A DNA stretch of 64,000 bases, from the NCBI RefSeq assembly GCF_003014575.1, contig NZ_PYGF01000001.1:496001-560000 (forward strand), written 5' to 3'. The stretch comes from Cecembia rubra (GTDB taxonomy: Bacteria; Bacteroidota; Bacteroidia; Cytophagales; Cyclobacteriaceae). Shown here piece after piece: positions 44,661 through 53,449 of the stretch. The number at the start of each line of letters is the position of its first letter. The stretch's first letter is position 1. Made by a program: the position numbers and the translations under genes. The notes below the pieces were generated by a model that saw only the letters and a program-made list of their open reading frames with translations, did not search any database and had not been told where the DNA came from.

Positions 44661-45269
44661 GTGAAAAAATTAGCTAAAGTATTAGGTTTTTTAGGTGTCA
44701 CTGCGATAACCTTAGCATCATGCAACCAACAAGGTCAGTCTTCCAATAGCAACTCCGGTTCGGAGTCAGCAGCTGAAGTCAGTATAACAGATTTGAAAAT
44801 TGCTTATGTTTTGACAGACTCTGTCATTTCAAAGTTTGATTTCTACAAAGAAAAATCTGAAGAGATCACCGAAAAAGGAAGAAAGTTTGAAAGTGACCTG
44901 AATAGTAGGGCAAGAGGGTTTGAACAGGAAGTTGCCAACTTTGAACAAACTGCATCTTCTATGACAATGAACCAGGCCAGGGCAAAGCAGGAAGAACTTG
45001 TTAGGAAAGAAAGAAACCTAATGACTTACAGAGACAATCTTATGCAGGAGCTTTCTGCAGATGAGTCAAAACTGTATGCTGATGTATATGATAAGGTACA
45101 AGAATACCTGACACAATATGCTGAAGAGAAAGAACTGGAATTGATCCTTTCCTATACAAGAGGAGGAGCTATATGGTACTCTAAGAAAGCATTGGATATT
45201 ACAGAAGATGTAATTGCAGGTTTGAATAAAAAATATGCTGATGATAAGAAATCAGCTGAGAAGAAATAA
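44661..45269 (+). CDS. OmpH/Skp-family lipoprotein
   Basis: 202 residues from a GTG start (44661), chosen because the lipoprotein signal begins there (MKKLAKVLGF...LASC, Cys C21). After a Ser/Asn-rich linker, LKIAYVLTDSVISKFDFY opens an OmpH/Skp domain. Residues about 60-145 form two long amphipathic helices (EKSEEITEKGRKFESDL, VANFEQTASSMTMNQARAKQEELVRKERNL), the tentacle coiled coil that holds unfolded outer-membrane proteins in Skp. Anchoring by lipid is unlike E. coli Skp, which is soluble. It is a single-gene unit with its own promoter and terminator. Confidence 0.87.
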   Translation: MKKLAKVLGFLGVTAITLASCNQQGQSSNSNSGSESAAEVSITDLKIAYVLTDSVISKFDFYKEKSEEITEKGRKFESDLNSRARGFEQEVANFEQTASSMTMNQARAKQEELVRKERNLMTYRDNLMQELSADESKLYADVYDKVQEYLTQYAEEKELELILSYTRGGAIWYSKKALDITEDVIAGLNKKYADDKKSAEKK

Positions 45270-45291
45270 AATTACTTTTAAAATTTGCAAG

Positions 45292-45317
45292 AAAGCCCTG
45301 TCTCCTCAGGGCTTTTT
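45292..45317 (+). terminator. Rho-independent terminator after the Skp-like gene
   Basis: AAAGCCCTG (45292-45300), loop TCCTCT-type of six bases, CAGGGCTTT (45307-45315), then further T. It stands 23 bases after the stop and inside the TTG-started extension of the next frame, which speaks against that extension. Confidence 0.88.
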
Positions 45318-45335
45318 TCATTTAAGATAAATTGG

Positions 45336-45343
45336 TACTTTTG
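45336..45343 (+). promoter_or_regulatory. Candidate -7 element for the deoxyhypusine-synthase-like gene
   Basis: TACTTTTG is an exact TAnnTTTG match located 25 bases before the ATG at 45369. No clear TTG lies at the expected distance upstream, where the preceding terminator sits. Confidence 0.55.
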
Positions 45344-45368
45344 CACCTCGTCAAAAAACAGTCCTATC

Positions 45369-46340
45369 ATGAAAATCACAGAATTTTTAAAACATAACTA
45401 CAGGCATTTCAATGCTGCTGCCTTAATTGATGCAGCAGAAGGTTATAAAGCACATTTGGACAATAATGGCAAAATGATGATTACTCTTGCTGGAGCTATG
45501 TCCACGGCTGAACTTGGTATTTCCCTGGCAGAAATGATCCGTCAGGATAAAGTTCAGATCATTTCCTGCACAGGTGCGAACCTCGAAGAAGATGTTTTTA
45601 ATTTGGTTGCACATAATTATTATGAAAGAATTCCAAATTATAGAGACCTTTCGCCAGAACAGGAACAAGATTTGCTTGATCGTCATATGAATAGGGTAAC
45701 TGATACCTGTATTCCTGAAATGGAAGCCATGAGAAGGATCGAAAACGTGATCCTGGAAGAATGGATGAAGGCAGACCAAGCTGGAGAAAGTTATTTCCCA
45801 CATGAGTTTTTCTATAAAATCCTACTTTCAGGCAAACTGGATGAATCCTTCCAAATTGACCCAAAAAACTCCTGGCTATTGGAAGCAGCCAAAAAAAATC
45901 TACCAATGGTAGTGCCAGGTTGGGAAGACTCCACATTGGGCAACATGTATGCCGGTCACGTGATTGCTGGGGACATTAAAAATGTTCATACCGTGAGAAG
46001 TGGCATTGAGTACATGATCTTCTTGGCAGAATGGTATACCAATAATGCTAAAGATGAGAGCACTGTAGGTTTCTTCCAGATCGGGGGTGGTATTGCAGGA
46101 GATTTTCCTATTTGCGTTGTGCCGATGTTGCATCAGGATCTGCAACGAGATAATGTTCCACTTTGGGGGTATTTCTGTCAGATTTCAGATTCCACTACTT
46201 CCTATGGTTCTTATTCCGGAGCAGTTCCCAATGAAAAAATTACTTGGGGTAAACTAGGTTTGGAAACACCAAAGTATATCATTGAATCTGATGCGACCAT
46301 CGTAGCACCATTAGTGTTTGCTATTGTATTGGATCAATAA
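45369..46340 (+). CDS. Deoxyhypusine-synthase-family protein
   Basis: 323 residues from the ATG at 45369; a TTG at 45285 would run through the preceding terminator. The Rossmann-type NAD core and motifs of the family are visible: MMITLAGAMSTAELGISLAEMI, IISCTGANLEEDVFNLVAH, GFFQIGGGIAGDFPICVVPML and the active-site Lys K295 in ITWGKLGLETP, followed by SDATIVAPLVFAIV. In eukaryotes and archaea the enzyme moves the aminobutyl group of spermidine to eIF5A; bacteria have no eIF5A, and bacterial homologues are thought to make polyamines such as homospermidine. It starts a two-gene unit with an OmpA protein two bases downstream. Confidence 0.9.
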   Translation: MKITEFLKHNYRHFNAAALIDAAEGYKAHLDNNGKMMITLAGAMSTAELGISLAEMIRQDKVQIISCTGANLEEDVFNLVAHNYYERIPNYRDLSPEQEQDLLDRHMNRVTDTCIPEMEAMRRIENVILEEWMKADQAGESYFPHEFFYKILLSGKLDESFQIDPKNSWLLEAAKKNLPMVVPGWEDSTLGNMYAGHVIAGDIKNVHTVRSGIEYMIFLAEWYTNNAKDESTVGFFQIGGGIAGDFPICVVPMLHQDLQRDNVPLWGYFCQISDSTTSYGSYSGAVPNEKITWGKLGLETPKYIIESDATIVAPLVFAIVLDQ

Positions 46341-46342
46341 TA

Positions 46343-48115
46343 ATGAAAGTTAAAAAACCCTTACATAAAGCAAGCAGCATCCTACTGCTTGCTTTTTCAG
46401 TTTTTATTACAGCCAAAGCCCAGGAAATCAGGCCTTTTTCTGATATAAATACGCCATACAATGAATCTCACGCTGTAAAGTCCCCCAATGGAGACTTGTA
46501 TTTTTCTGTTGGCCATCATCCCGAAAATACCGGCGGCTCATTGGATCATGGAGATATTTGGATCAGTCAGCCAAACTTAAATGGGCGGTGGAGTAAACCT
46601 TTAAGGATTAAAGCGCTCTCTACTTCGGGAAATGATGTTGTTGTTGGTTTTCCAGATGCTTCAAATATTCTGATTTACCACGATGGTCAACAAATTCCAC
46701 AGGGAATACATTTGTACACAAAGATTGGCAACAGTTGGAATTATGTGAAAAAATTGCCCATTTCTGATTTTAAAACACAGTCTTCACAATTTAGCGGAAG
46801 ACTTTCTGAAGATGGAAAAATAATCATTTTGTCCCTTCAGAAAGAAGGTGGATTCGGAAATGAGGATCTATATGTCACATTCAAAAAATCAGATACTGAA
46901 TGGTCCAGTCCGTTAAATTTAGGTCCTATGATTAATACTTTTGGACAGGAACAGACACCATACCTCTCAGAAGATAATTCCACAATTTATTTTTCTTCCA
47001 ACTTCAAAGCCAATGGAAGAGGAAAGGAGATTTATTTTTCCAGAAGGCTTGATGATAGTTGGAGCAATTGGAGTCAACCGAGAGAACTCAGTAAAGCCAA
47101 TAGCATTGGGTCAGAGTCGAATTATGCAAAAATATTCAAGGAAGAAAATATTGCTGTTTTTACAACAACAACCAATTCTGAAGGAATGGGTGATTTCATG
47201 CTGATTAGCTTTGAAAATTTGGTACTTGAAGAAACTGACAGCTTATCTTTTGTTGAGGAAACCATAGAACAGGTCATTTCGCCACAAGAAGTAATTGCCG
47301 AAAATGGCGCTATGGTTCTGACAATTGAAAATTTGAAAAAGGCAGACACTTTGTCTATTTCCAATAGGCATACTGTCCAACAGGAAATTCTAAATTCCCG
47401 TGAAGAACAAATCTCTAATTATAGGGAAGATATAGTAAAATCCGATCCTGAAAAAATAGTTGAACAAAGTTCAAAAAAAGATTCGGTCTCAACCGAAATT
47501 ATGGACAATAAAGTCAATCGGGGAGAAGATTTGAACAAAGTTCAGATCATGGATAAAATCAATAAGGAACCCGTAGAGTACCTAATCACCATTGCAGATG
47601 AGCAGGTAAAAAAGGTCCTGAAAAACCAGGATGAAATGCAGGAAGAGTGGGAAAAATGGAATTGGAACTATATAGAAATATCAGCAAGAGGGTATATTCC
47701 CAATAGTTTGACCGTTGAGGAGTGGCAGCAGTTGAACAACAATACCCTAGAAATGGTACCCGCCAAAGCAGGAGCTAGATGGGTTTTGAAAAAAATACAG
47801 TTTGCACGCAGCTCTGCTGAATTTGCAGATGAAGGAACAATCCAAGAGCTTGACCTTTTGGTCAATTTCATGCAAGAAAATGAGTTGGTGAAAATTAGAC
47901 TAGAAGGTCATACAGATAATGCAGGGGATCCTGTATTGAACAAGGAACTTTCATTAGCCAGGGCTTCAAAAATCAGATCTTACCTGACCATGAAAGGAAT
48001 TGATTTTGAAAGGATACGGATTACAGGATGGGGAGGTTCCAAGCCGATAGCCGACAATTCAACTGAAACTGGGAGAGAAATAAACAGACGTGTTGAAATG
48101 TATATAGAAAGATAA
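46343..48115 (+). CDS. Outer-membrane OmpA-family protein with PD40-type propeller repeats
   Basis: 590 residues: signal peptide (1-27), then PD40/WD40-like propeller repeats (about 35-290, for example SPNGDLYFSVGHHPEN, LSEDGKIIILSLQKEGGFGNEDLYV and LSEDNSTIYFSSNFKANGRGKEIYFS, the usual Dxx(I)YFxS pattern), a low-complexity charged linker (about 290-470) and an OmpA peptidoglycan-binding domain (about 480-590, VKIRLEGHTDNAGDPVLNKELSLARA, GGSKPIADNSTETGREINRRVEMY). Such proteins connect the outer membrane to peptidoglycan; the propeller probably binds a partner. It follows the deoxyhypusine-synthase-like gene by two bases. Confidence 0.9.
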   Translation: MKVKKPLHKASSILLLAFSVFITAKAQEIRPFSDINTPYNESHAVKSPNGDLYFSVGHHPENTGGSLDHGDIWISQPNLNGRWSKPLRIKALSTSGNDVVVGFPDASNILIYHDGQQIPQGIHLYTKIGNSWNYVKKLPISDFKTQSSQFSGRLSEDGKIIILSLQKEGGFGNEDLYVTFKKSDTEWSSPLNLGPMINTFGQEQTPYLSEDNSTIYFSSNFKANGRGKEIYFSRRLDDSWSNWSQPRELSKANSIGSESNYAKIFKEENIAVFTTTTNSEGMGDFMLISFENLVLEETDSLSFVEETIEQVISPQEVIAENGAMVLTIENLKKADTLSISNRHTVQQEILNSREEQISNYREDIVKSDPEKIVEQSSKKDSVSTEIMDNKVNRGEDLNKVQIMDKINKEPVEYLITIADEQVKKVLKNQDEMQEEWEKWNWNYIEISARGYIPNSLTVEEWQQLNNNTLEMVPAKAGARWVLKKIQFARSSAEFADEGTIQELDLLVNFMQENELVKIRLEGHTDNAGDPVLNKELSLARASKIRSYLTMKGIDFERIRITGWGGSKPIADNSTETGREINRRVEMYIER

Positions 48116-48166
48116 TTAAACGAAACCACTACCTTTTTTCCTTGAAATTTAAGCTATGATTATGGA

Positions 48167-49081
48167 TTAAATGTCTACTTTATCGGGCATGGGTCCATCC
48201 AAAGATAATTTGAGTGCTGCCATTTTGGAAGCGTTTTTCAGACATTGAACCCAACTTTTACCATCTAGCCAGGCTGAAAGGAAGCCTGACCAATAAGCAT
48301 CACCTGCACCTGTAGCATCTCCCATTATTTTTACCTCTTCAGCAGGAATCTCTATTTTTTCACCATCTGCTATCCAAATTTTGCTTCCTTTTTTCCCTAA
48401 TGTAAAACAGACCAACTTAGCACCCCAGTCCAAGATCTGCTGCATGGCATTTTCTGGGGATATTGCCCTTTTGAAAATCCTATCTGCATCGTCTTGGCTC
48501 ATTTTTACAAAAGGGGATAGGGAGCAATAATTTTCCATCACGTGCATAGCTTCCATATGGTCTGGCCATATTGCTGGAGCATAATTAAGATCTATACTTA
48601 ATTGTAAACCAAAATTTGCAGCTCTGTCGGCGGCTTCCATGATCGCCCTTTGGGCAGGTTGACGGCTCAATGCAAAACATGTCGTATGATAGAGTTTGGC
48701 TTGCCTTAACACTTCGTCGGGAATGTCTTCAGGAAAAATATAATGGTCTGCTTCCCTGTAAGCAATAAAATCCGGTGTTCCTTCCGTTCTTGACAACAAA
48801 ACCAATGAAGTAGGAAAGTCTTCTCTTTCTTTTATACCAGAACTATCCAGTCCTACCTTTTTCAATTCATGTATTAAATATTTTCCCATTCCGTCATTCC
48901 CTACACTGGATATCAAATGCACTTTTTTTCCCAATCGGGTAAGGTTTGCTCCCAAATTTGCAGGACTTCCTCCCTGAAACCTTCTAAATGAATGGGTTCT
49001 AAAAATCTCTTCTCTATATTCATGGCCTATCAGGTCCACCAGCAATTCTCCTATGACTATGACGTCTATATTTTTATCCAT
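48167..49081 (-). CDS. PfkB-family sugar kinase, probable fructokinase
   Basis: 304 residues with the two PfkB signatures: FRRFQGGSPANLGANLTRLGKKV near residue 32 and GDATGAGDAYWSGFL near residue 250, the latter with the catalytic Asp. The N-terminus VIVIGELLVDLIG and the lid sequence are typical of fructokinases. It is the last gene of a three-gene unit with an invertase and a sodium symporter, which makes fructose the obvious substrate. Predicted reaction: ATP-dependent phosphorylation of fructose to fructose 6-phosphate in the cytoplasm. One base separates it from the invertase gene. Confidence 0.9.
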   Translation of the reverse strand: MDKNIDVIVIGELLVDLIGHEYREEIFRTHSFRRFQGGSPANLGANLTRLGKKVHLISSVGNDGMGKYLIHELKKVGLDSSGIKEREDFPTSLVLLSRTEGTPDFIAYREADHYIFPEDIPDEVLRQAKLYHTTCFALSRQPAQRAIMEAADRAANFGLQLSIDLNYAPAIWPDHMEAMHVMENYCSLSPFVKMSQDDADRIFKRAISPENAMQQILDWGAKLVCFTLGKKGSKIWIADGEKIEIPAEEVKIMGDATGAGDAYWSGFLSAWLDGKSWVQCLKNASKMAALKLSLDGPMPDKVDI

Positions 49082-49082
49082 T

Positions 49083-50255
49083 TCAATCCAATAAATAAAA
49101 TCCTTTAGTAATGGTATGCTCTAAAAGCAGTTGCCCAGCTGCACTCCAGGTACAAGAGGGAACGCCACAAGGTTCGTATGATCTTCCGTGAAAACATTCA
49201 TTGAATTCCCAATCATTTTTTCTATTCAGCCCTTTGTTCAACTCCAAGATCCCTTCAGCTTCGGTTTTTCCTTTTGAAAAGTACATGGCCAATCCCCAAA
49301 ATCCATTGACCATAGGCCAGACGCCTCCATTATGGAATTCATAGGGCTTATTCCTAAATTCAAAGCGATAATTTTCCTCAAGCAATTTAAAATCGGGATT
49401 ATCTTGGTGGATGACAGGGGCAAATGCAGGAACACAGCCCCCTAGGTTGCGCAAACCCCAATCCAAGCAACCCACAGGATCCGGATGGATCTTGAATAAA
49501 ATTGCCAAAGCATTTCCCAAGGCATCAAAATAAGGTTGGTAACCGGCAGGATGAAAAGAAGCAGATAAAAAAGGTTTCTCACCCTGTCGTTCAATGAGTT
49601 TCCTTTTTGCCATCGGATGAATCCCGGATTTGATCCAAGTTTTGTTCAGATAATAATTTTCATAAATGGCCATTTTGACCGCTTCAGCTTTATCCAGCCA
49701 ATCCTGTCTTTCTAAGATTTGCCCGGTAAGTTTGAGCGCTGCATATCTAAGCACCTGATCATAAAGCACATAGCCATGCAAGACATATTCATCTGCCCAA
49801 TCTCCTGCCAAAGGCACATAAATCAGGTTTTTGTTATTGTATTCCCAAGCCTGATAAAGCGAATGTATCCTGTTGATATTCTCCTTGAAATTTTCGATGA
49901 TGGAATAATCTCCTGTAAATTTAGAATAAAGGCTCAATCCGATCAGCCACCAGCTTCCGGTATCAGCTCTACCGGCAAGGCCTCCGTAACTCACTTTGGA
50001 TTCTTGGACATCTACATTGGAAGGAACATTTCCATAGGGACTGATATGCTTGCCCAAGGTCAGTAGGGTTCTTTTAAAAGTCTCTATCAAATCCTGTTCC
50101 CGACTTGCTAAAGCAGCTAAACCACAGATTACTCCATCCCTAGCCCATATCCTTTGGTAATTATCTGTAGGTAGGGTAGAGGCCAAAAAACCCATTTTAT
50201 GGGAGGCCTTCCTCAGTAATTCCAAAGCTTTATCATTCGCTATCTGTAAATCCAT
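49083..50255 (-). CDS. GH100-type (alkaline/neutral invertase-like) cytoplasmic glycosidase
   Basis: 390 residues with no signal peptide, so it is cytoplasmic. It has the alpha/alpha-toroid pattern of GH100 neutral invertases: YQRIWARDGVI, VPSNVDV, GRADTGSWWLIGLSLY (D98 corresponds to the catalytic-type Asp in the DSGLWW stretch of plant and cyanobacterial enzymes), EFHNGGVWPMVNGFWG and CTWSAAGQLL, which parallels TWSIAG. Predicted reaction is hydrolysis of sucrose to glucose and fructose. It overlaps the symporter gene upstream by 16 bases and is followed by a fructokinase gene, which supports sucrose. Amylo-1,6-glucosidase-like activity is the main alternative. Confidence 0.85.
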   Translation of the reverse strand: MDLQIANDKALELLRKASHKMGFLASTLPTDNYQRIWARDGVICGLAALASREQDLIETFKRTLLTLGKHISPYGNVPSNVDVQESKVSYGGLAGRADTGSWWLIGLSLYSKFTGDYSIIENFKENINRIHSLYQAWEYNNKNLIYVPLAGDWADEYVLHGYVLYDQVLRYAALKLTGQILERQDWLDKAEAVKMAIYENYYLNKTWIKSGIHPMAKRKLIERQGEKPFLSASFHPAGYQPYFDALGNALAILFKIHPDPVGCLDWGLRNLGGCVPAFAPVIHQDNPDFKLLEENYRFEFRNKPYEFHNGGVWPMVNGFWGLAMYFSKGKTEAEGILELNKGLNRKNDWEFNECFHGRSYEPCGVPSCTWSAAGQLLLEHTITKGFYLLD

Positions 50256-51829
50256 ACGATGATGAAAGTAATGATGAGAAGAAATACAGATAGGACCCTG
50301 TAGTTTTTATACCAAGGCAATAAGCGTAATGAGGCTGTTTCATCTGTATATATTTTATTTTTCCAGGTATAATCCTGAATTTTTTCATCAGAAGGAGGAG
50401 AACCAGCCAAACTCACCACAACATAAATAACAGAACAGATCAAAAACAATAAAGGTGCTGTATGAAGGAAATGCCATTGCGATATCGCTGAATTGGGCAT
50501 ACTCACTTTCAAAGAAATCAATATAGCTGCAATAAGGAACCCTGAAATCAATGCGAAAAATGCACCATCTGCATTACCTCTCTTCCAGAACATTCCCCAT
50601 ATAAAGACTACCACCACGGGAGGAGCAATTAAACCCACAACCATTTGAAGGTATTTAAAAAGAGAATCAAACTTTTCAATTTGCGGAGTCCACGCAGCCG
50701 CCAATAGCACCAAAATTATTGTTGAAATCTGACCTACCCTGACCAACTGTTTGCTGCTTAGGCCAGGTCTGAGGTTTTTAACAAAATCCATGGTTATTAA
50801 GGTGGATGCTGAATTTAATGTGGCACTGATACTAGATGACATGGCAGCCAATAAGCCTGCGATCAGAAGTCCTACCAATCCGGCCGGTAAAAGGTTAAAT
50901 ACCAATTGAGGAAAAACTGTATCAGGATTATCCAGATCAGGAAAGAGGACTCTGGCCATGGTACCAGGCAATACCATGAAAAACAATACGGGTAATTTAA
51001 GTAGGCCAGCAAATAATGCTCCCCAACGGCCATGGTTAAGGTCTTTTGCCGTCAGAACCCTCTGCACCATAAACTGATTGTTGGCCCAAAAGTAGAATCC
51101 CAATAGTGGAACCCCAAAGATAAGTCCTGTCCAAGGAACAGAAGGATCGTCAATCGGCCTGATTAAACTTACCATATCAGGAGGAGTAATCGCCATCACA
51201 TTTTCCCATCCACCAACTTGTTGAAAGGTTACATACGTAAGAATGAGGGAACCCGCCAGTAAAAGTATGGCTTGAATTACTTCTGTATGCACTACTGATG
51301 AAAGTCCTCCGGGAATGGTATAAGCTGCTGCTGCAAAAGCCAAAATCATAATGATCAGAGTCATACTTACATCAGGAAAAACCATTTTAAGTATAAGGCT
51401 TCCGGCATATAGCCCTGCGGCTGTTTCAATAAGGACATTGCCGATAAGTGTAATCAAAGAAAAGTAGTACCTGCTTCTCCTATCATATCTTCTCTCCAAA
51501 AATTCTGGCATAGTAAATACCCCAGACCTTAAGTAAAATGGCAAGAAGAAAATGCTGAAAAAAACCAAGATCACAGCAGCCATCCATTCGTAGTTGTATA
51601 CAGAAATTCCAGTGCTATAAGCATCACCAGCCAGCCCGATCAATGTTGTGCTTGAGATGTTTGCTGCAAAAAGGGATATGCCCACAATTGGCCAGGTCAT
51701 ACTCCGACCAGCTAAGAAATATTCCTCAGAGCTTTGCCGCTTGGCATGGTAAAGCCCATAGAAAATCATACCGACCAGGTAAATAATCATTATGGAAAGG
51801 TCGATACCATTTACCAATTCTAAATTCAT
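50240..51829 (-). CDS. Sodium:solute symporter (SSS family), probable sugar importer
   Basis: 529 residues with about 14 membrane helices. SSS markers include YFLAGRSMTWPIVGISLFAANISSTTLIGLAG (residues about 36-67, the substrate/sodium site), RRYDRRSRYYFSLI, LAAAYTIPGGLSSVVHTEVIQ-type helix 5 and AAMSSSISATLNSASTLITMDF, the helix 8 sodium site. As the first gene of a unit with a cytoplasmic invertase and a fructokinase it most likely brings in sucrose unmodified with sodium. Its promoter region contains the palindrome at 51915 and faces a LacI regulator gene, which should repress it. Confidence 0.92.
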   Translation of the reverse strand: MNLELVNGIDLSIMIIYLVGMIFYGLYHAKRQSSEEYFLAGRSMTWPIVGISLFAANISSTTLIGLAGDAYSTGISVYNYEWMAAVILVFFSIFFLPFYLRSGVFTMPEFLERRYDRRSRYYFSLITLIGNVLIETAAGLYAGSLILKMVFPDVSMTLIIMILAFAAAAYTIPGGLSSVVHTEVIQAILLLAGSLILTYVTFQQVGGWENVMAITPPDMVSLIRPIDDPSVPWTGLIFGVPLLGFYFWANNQFMVQRVLTAKDLNHGRWGALFAGLLKLPVLFFMVLPGTMARVLFPDLDNPDTVFPQLVFNLLPAGLVGLLIAGLLAAMSSSISATLNSASTLITMDFVKNLRPGLSSKQLVRVGQISTIILVLLAAAWTPQIEKFDSLFKYLQMVVGLIAPPVVVVFIWGMFWKRGNADGAFFALISGFLIAAILISLKVSMPNSAISQWHFLHTAPLLFLICSVIYVVVSLAGSPPSDEKIQDYTWKNKIYTDETASLRLLPWYKNYRVLSVFLLIITFIIVWIYR

Positions 51830-51914
51830 TGGGTTATATGGGTTATAGGTTGGTGGTTTTTAAACATGATAAATAAACCTAAAAAATAGTTTCAGTCCAA
51901 TAAGAAAAAAATTT

Positions 51915-51936
51915 CAAACGATTGTGCAATCCTTTG
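51915..51936. promoter_or_regulatory. LacI-type operator palindrome between the symporter operon and its regulator
   Basis: Arms CAAACGATTG (51915-51924) and CAATCCTTTG (51927-51936) around TG, a 22-bp dyad with one mismatched pair. It lies 86 bases upstream of the symporter ATG and 97 bases upstream of the regulator ATG, so one bound dimer could control both. Size and CG/TTG-CAA core fit LacI-family operators. Confidence 0.75.
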
Positions 51937-52032
51937 CAGGCACACTATTTAGAATGATTACAATTTAAAATGAAGTTTTTTGATTAGATTAGCATGGCTT
52001 TTAAATCCTTGATTGCCCATATAAGCTGTTTT

Positions 52033-53076
52033 ATGACGGAAAAAAGAAAACTTACTTTATTGGATATTGCCAATGAGCTGAATATATCTGTTTCTACAGT
52101 TTCCCGGGCTTTAAAATCCCATCCGGATATTGCGGAAGAAACAATAAGAATGGTTAAAGAATTTGCGGAAAAGCATAATTATGTACCCAATGCTTTGGCA
52201 GTAAATTTTAGAAAGAATAAGACCTATAATATTGGACTGATTGTTCCTGAACTTGTGCATCATTTTTTTTCTACCGTGATTTCTGGGGCCATAGATTGTG
52301 CCAAGAAAAGTGGATATAATGTATTGGTCAGTCAATCAAATGATAAATTGGAAGATGAAGTTGTTGCCTGTAAAACCATGCTTGCAAGTAGTGTAGATGG
52401 CTTATTGATATCAATTTCCAACGAAACAGTAGAAGGAGAACATATAAAAGCGTTTATCGATGAGGGAAAACCTGTCATACAGTTTGACAAAATTTCAGAC
52501 CTCCTTGATACACCAAAGGTTATCGTAGATGATTTTGAAGGAGCCTATAAGGCCGTAAGCCATCTAATTGACCAGGGTTATAAGAAGATCGCCCATATCA
52601 GAGGCCGCTTGGAAGTAAAAAACGCCAATGAACGTGCAAAAGGATACAAAAAGGCCCTTGAAGACAGGGGATTGGAATTTGATCCGGACTGGGTAAAAGT
52701 CTGTACTTTGATCAATGAGCAAGAAGGATATGATTTTGCAAAGGATTTACTGAATAGTAAGAATCCCCCGGATGCCATTTTTTGTATCACGGACTTGGTC
52801 GCATTGGGAGTGCTGAAATACCTCAAAGAAATTTCTGTTCAAATCCCAAAAGAAATGGGGGTATTTGGTTTCAGCAACTGGAAATTGGCAGAAATCGTCA
52901 ATCCAGGCCTTAGCTCTGTAGATCAACATGGTTACCAAATGGGAGAAACAGCCGCAAAATTGCTTATTACTTTTCTGGAAAATAAAAATGAATTTATTAA
53001 TGATACCTTAGAGTTAAAGACAGATTTGGTGATCAGGGGCTCTTCTTTACGTTTTGAAAATCATGCGAATCAGTAA
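52033..53076 (+). CDS. LacI-family transcriptional regulator of the sucrose operon
   Basis: 347 residues from the ATG at 52033; an in-frame ATG at 51994 would add 13 residues before the usual start MTEKRKLTLLDIANELN. The N-terminal helix-turn-helix and hinge (about 1-65) read LTLLDIANELNISVSTVSRAL and NALAVNFRKNKTYNIGLIVPEL, followed by a periplasmic-binding-protein-like effector domain (about 66-340, for example FFSTVISGAIDCAKKSGYNVL and PPDAIFCITDLVALGVLKYL). It is divergent from the symporter/invertase/fructokinase unit with the operator-like palindrome between, so it is predicted to repress that unit until a sugar or sugar phosphate binds. Confidence 0.93.
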   Translation: MTEKRKLTLLDIANELNISVSTVSRALKSHPDIAEETIRMVKEFAEKHNYVPNALAVNFRKNKTYNIGLIVPELVHHFFSTVISGAIDCAKKSGYNVLVSQSNDKLEDEVVACKTMLASSVDGLLISISNETVEGEHIKAFIDEGKPVIQFDKISDLLDTPKVIVDDFEGAYKAVSHLIDQGYKKIAHIRGRLEVKNANERAKGYKKALEDRGLEFDPDWVKVCTLINEQEGYDFAKDLLNSKNPPDAIFCITDLVALGVLKYLKEISVQIPKEMGVFGFSNWKLAEIVNPGLSSVDQHGYQMGETAAKLLITFLENKNEFINDTLELKTDLVIRGSSLRFENHANQ

Positions 53077-53158
53077 TTTCAATCCTGAATAAAAAATCCA
53101 TGACCTTTCCATAAGTTAATAAAGCATTTTGCTATATTTACCTTATACATTCTGGTGT

Positions 53159-53377
53159 ATGGAAACTCTCTTTTCATTGATATTGCTGACTGTTTTTTAT
53201 GGCATGTTGATCCTTGCCATTTTCCCTGAAAAGTATTTTAGAAAACTTAGTCATTTCAACCACCATAAGCGTGTTCCAGATTATTTAAAAGTTTCCTTGT
53301 CCACACCAATTTTCTTTTCCTTTTTGATGGGATATACCCTTGCTGCTACCATGCTTTATTTCTTCCAGGGTATTTGA
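53159..53377 (+). CDS. Small two-helix membrane protein
   Basis: 72 residues from the ATG at 53159 (a TTG at 53129 would add ten). Two hydrophobic helices (about 2-22, ETLFSLILLTVFYGMLILAIF, and about 52-70, PIFFSFLMGYTLAATMLYF) flank a basic, His-rich loop (KYFRKLSHFNHHKRVPDYLK). The basic loop should be cytoplasmic. No family recognised. It lies between the LacI gene and the bTHX gene, with no shared transcript evident. Confidence 0.6.
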   Translation: METLFSLILLTVFYGMLILAIFPEKYFRKLSHFNHHKRVPDYLKVSLSTPIFFSFLMGYTLAATMLYFFQGI

Positions 53378-53449
53378 GTTGACATCATTGAAACGATTTT
53401 TTAAATTGCTTTACCTAAATTCATTTAATAACCAAAAAAGTTTAAAAAA

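Noticed and set aside
45285-45368. N-terminal extension of the deoxyhypusine-synthase-like protein
   Set aside because: It would be encoded by a terminator hairpin and a promoter element.
45369-46340. eIF5A hypusination in this organism
   Set aside because: No eIF5A exists in bacteria and elongation factor P is modified differently; the family resemblance does not imply that substrate.
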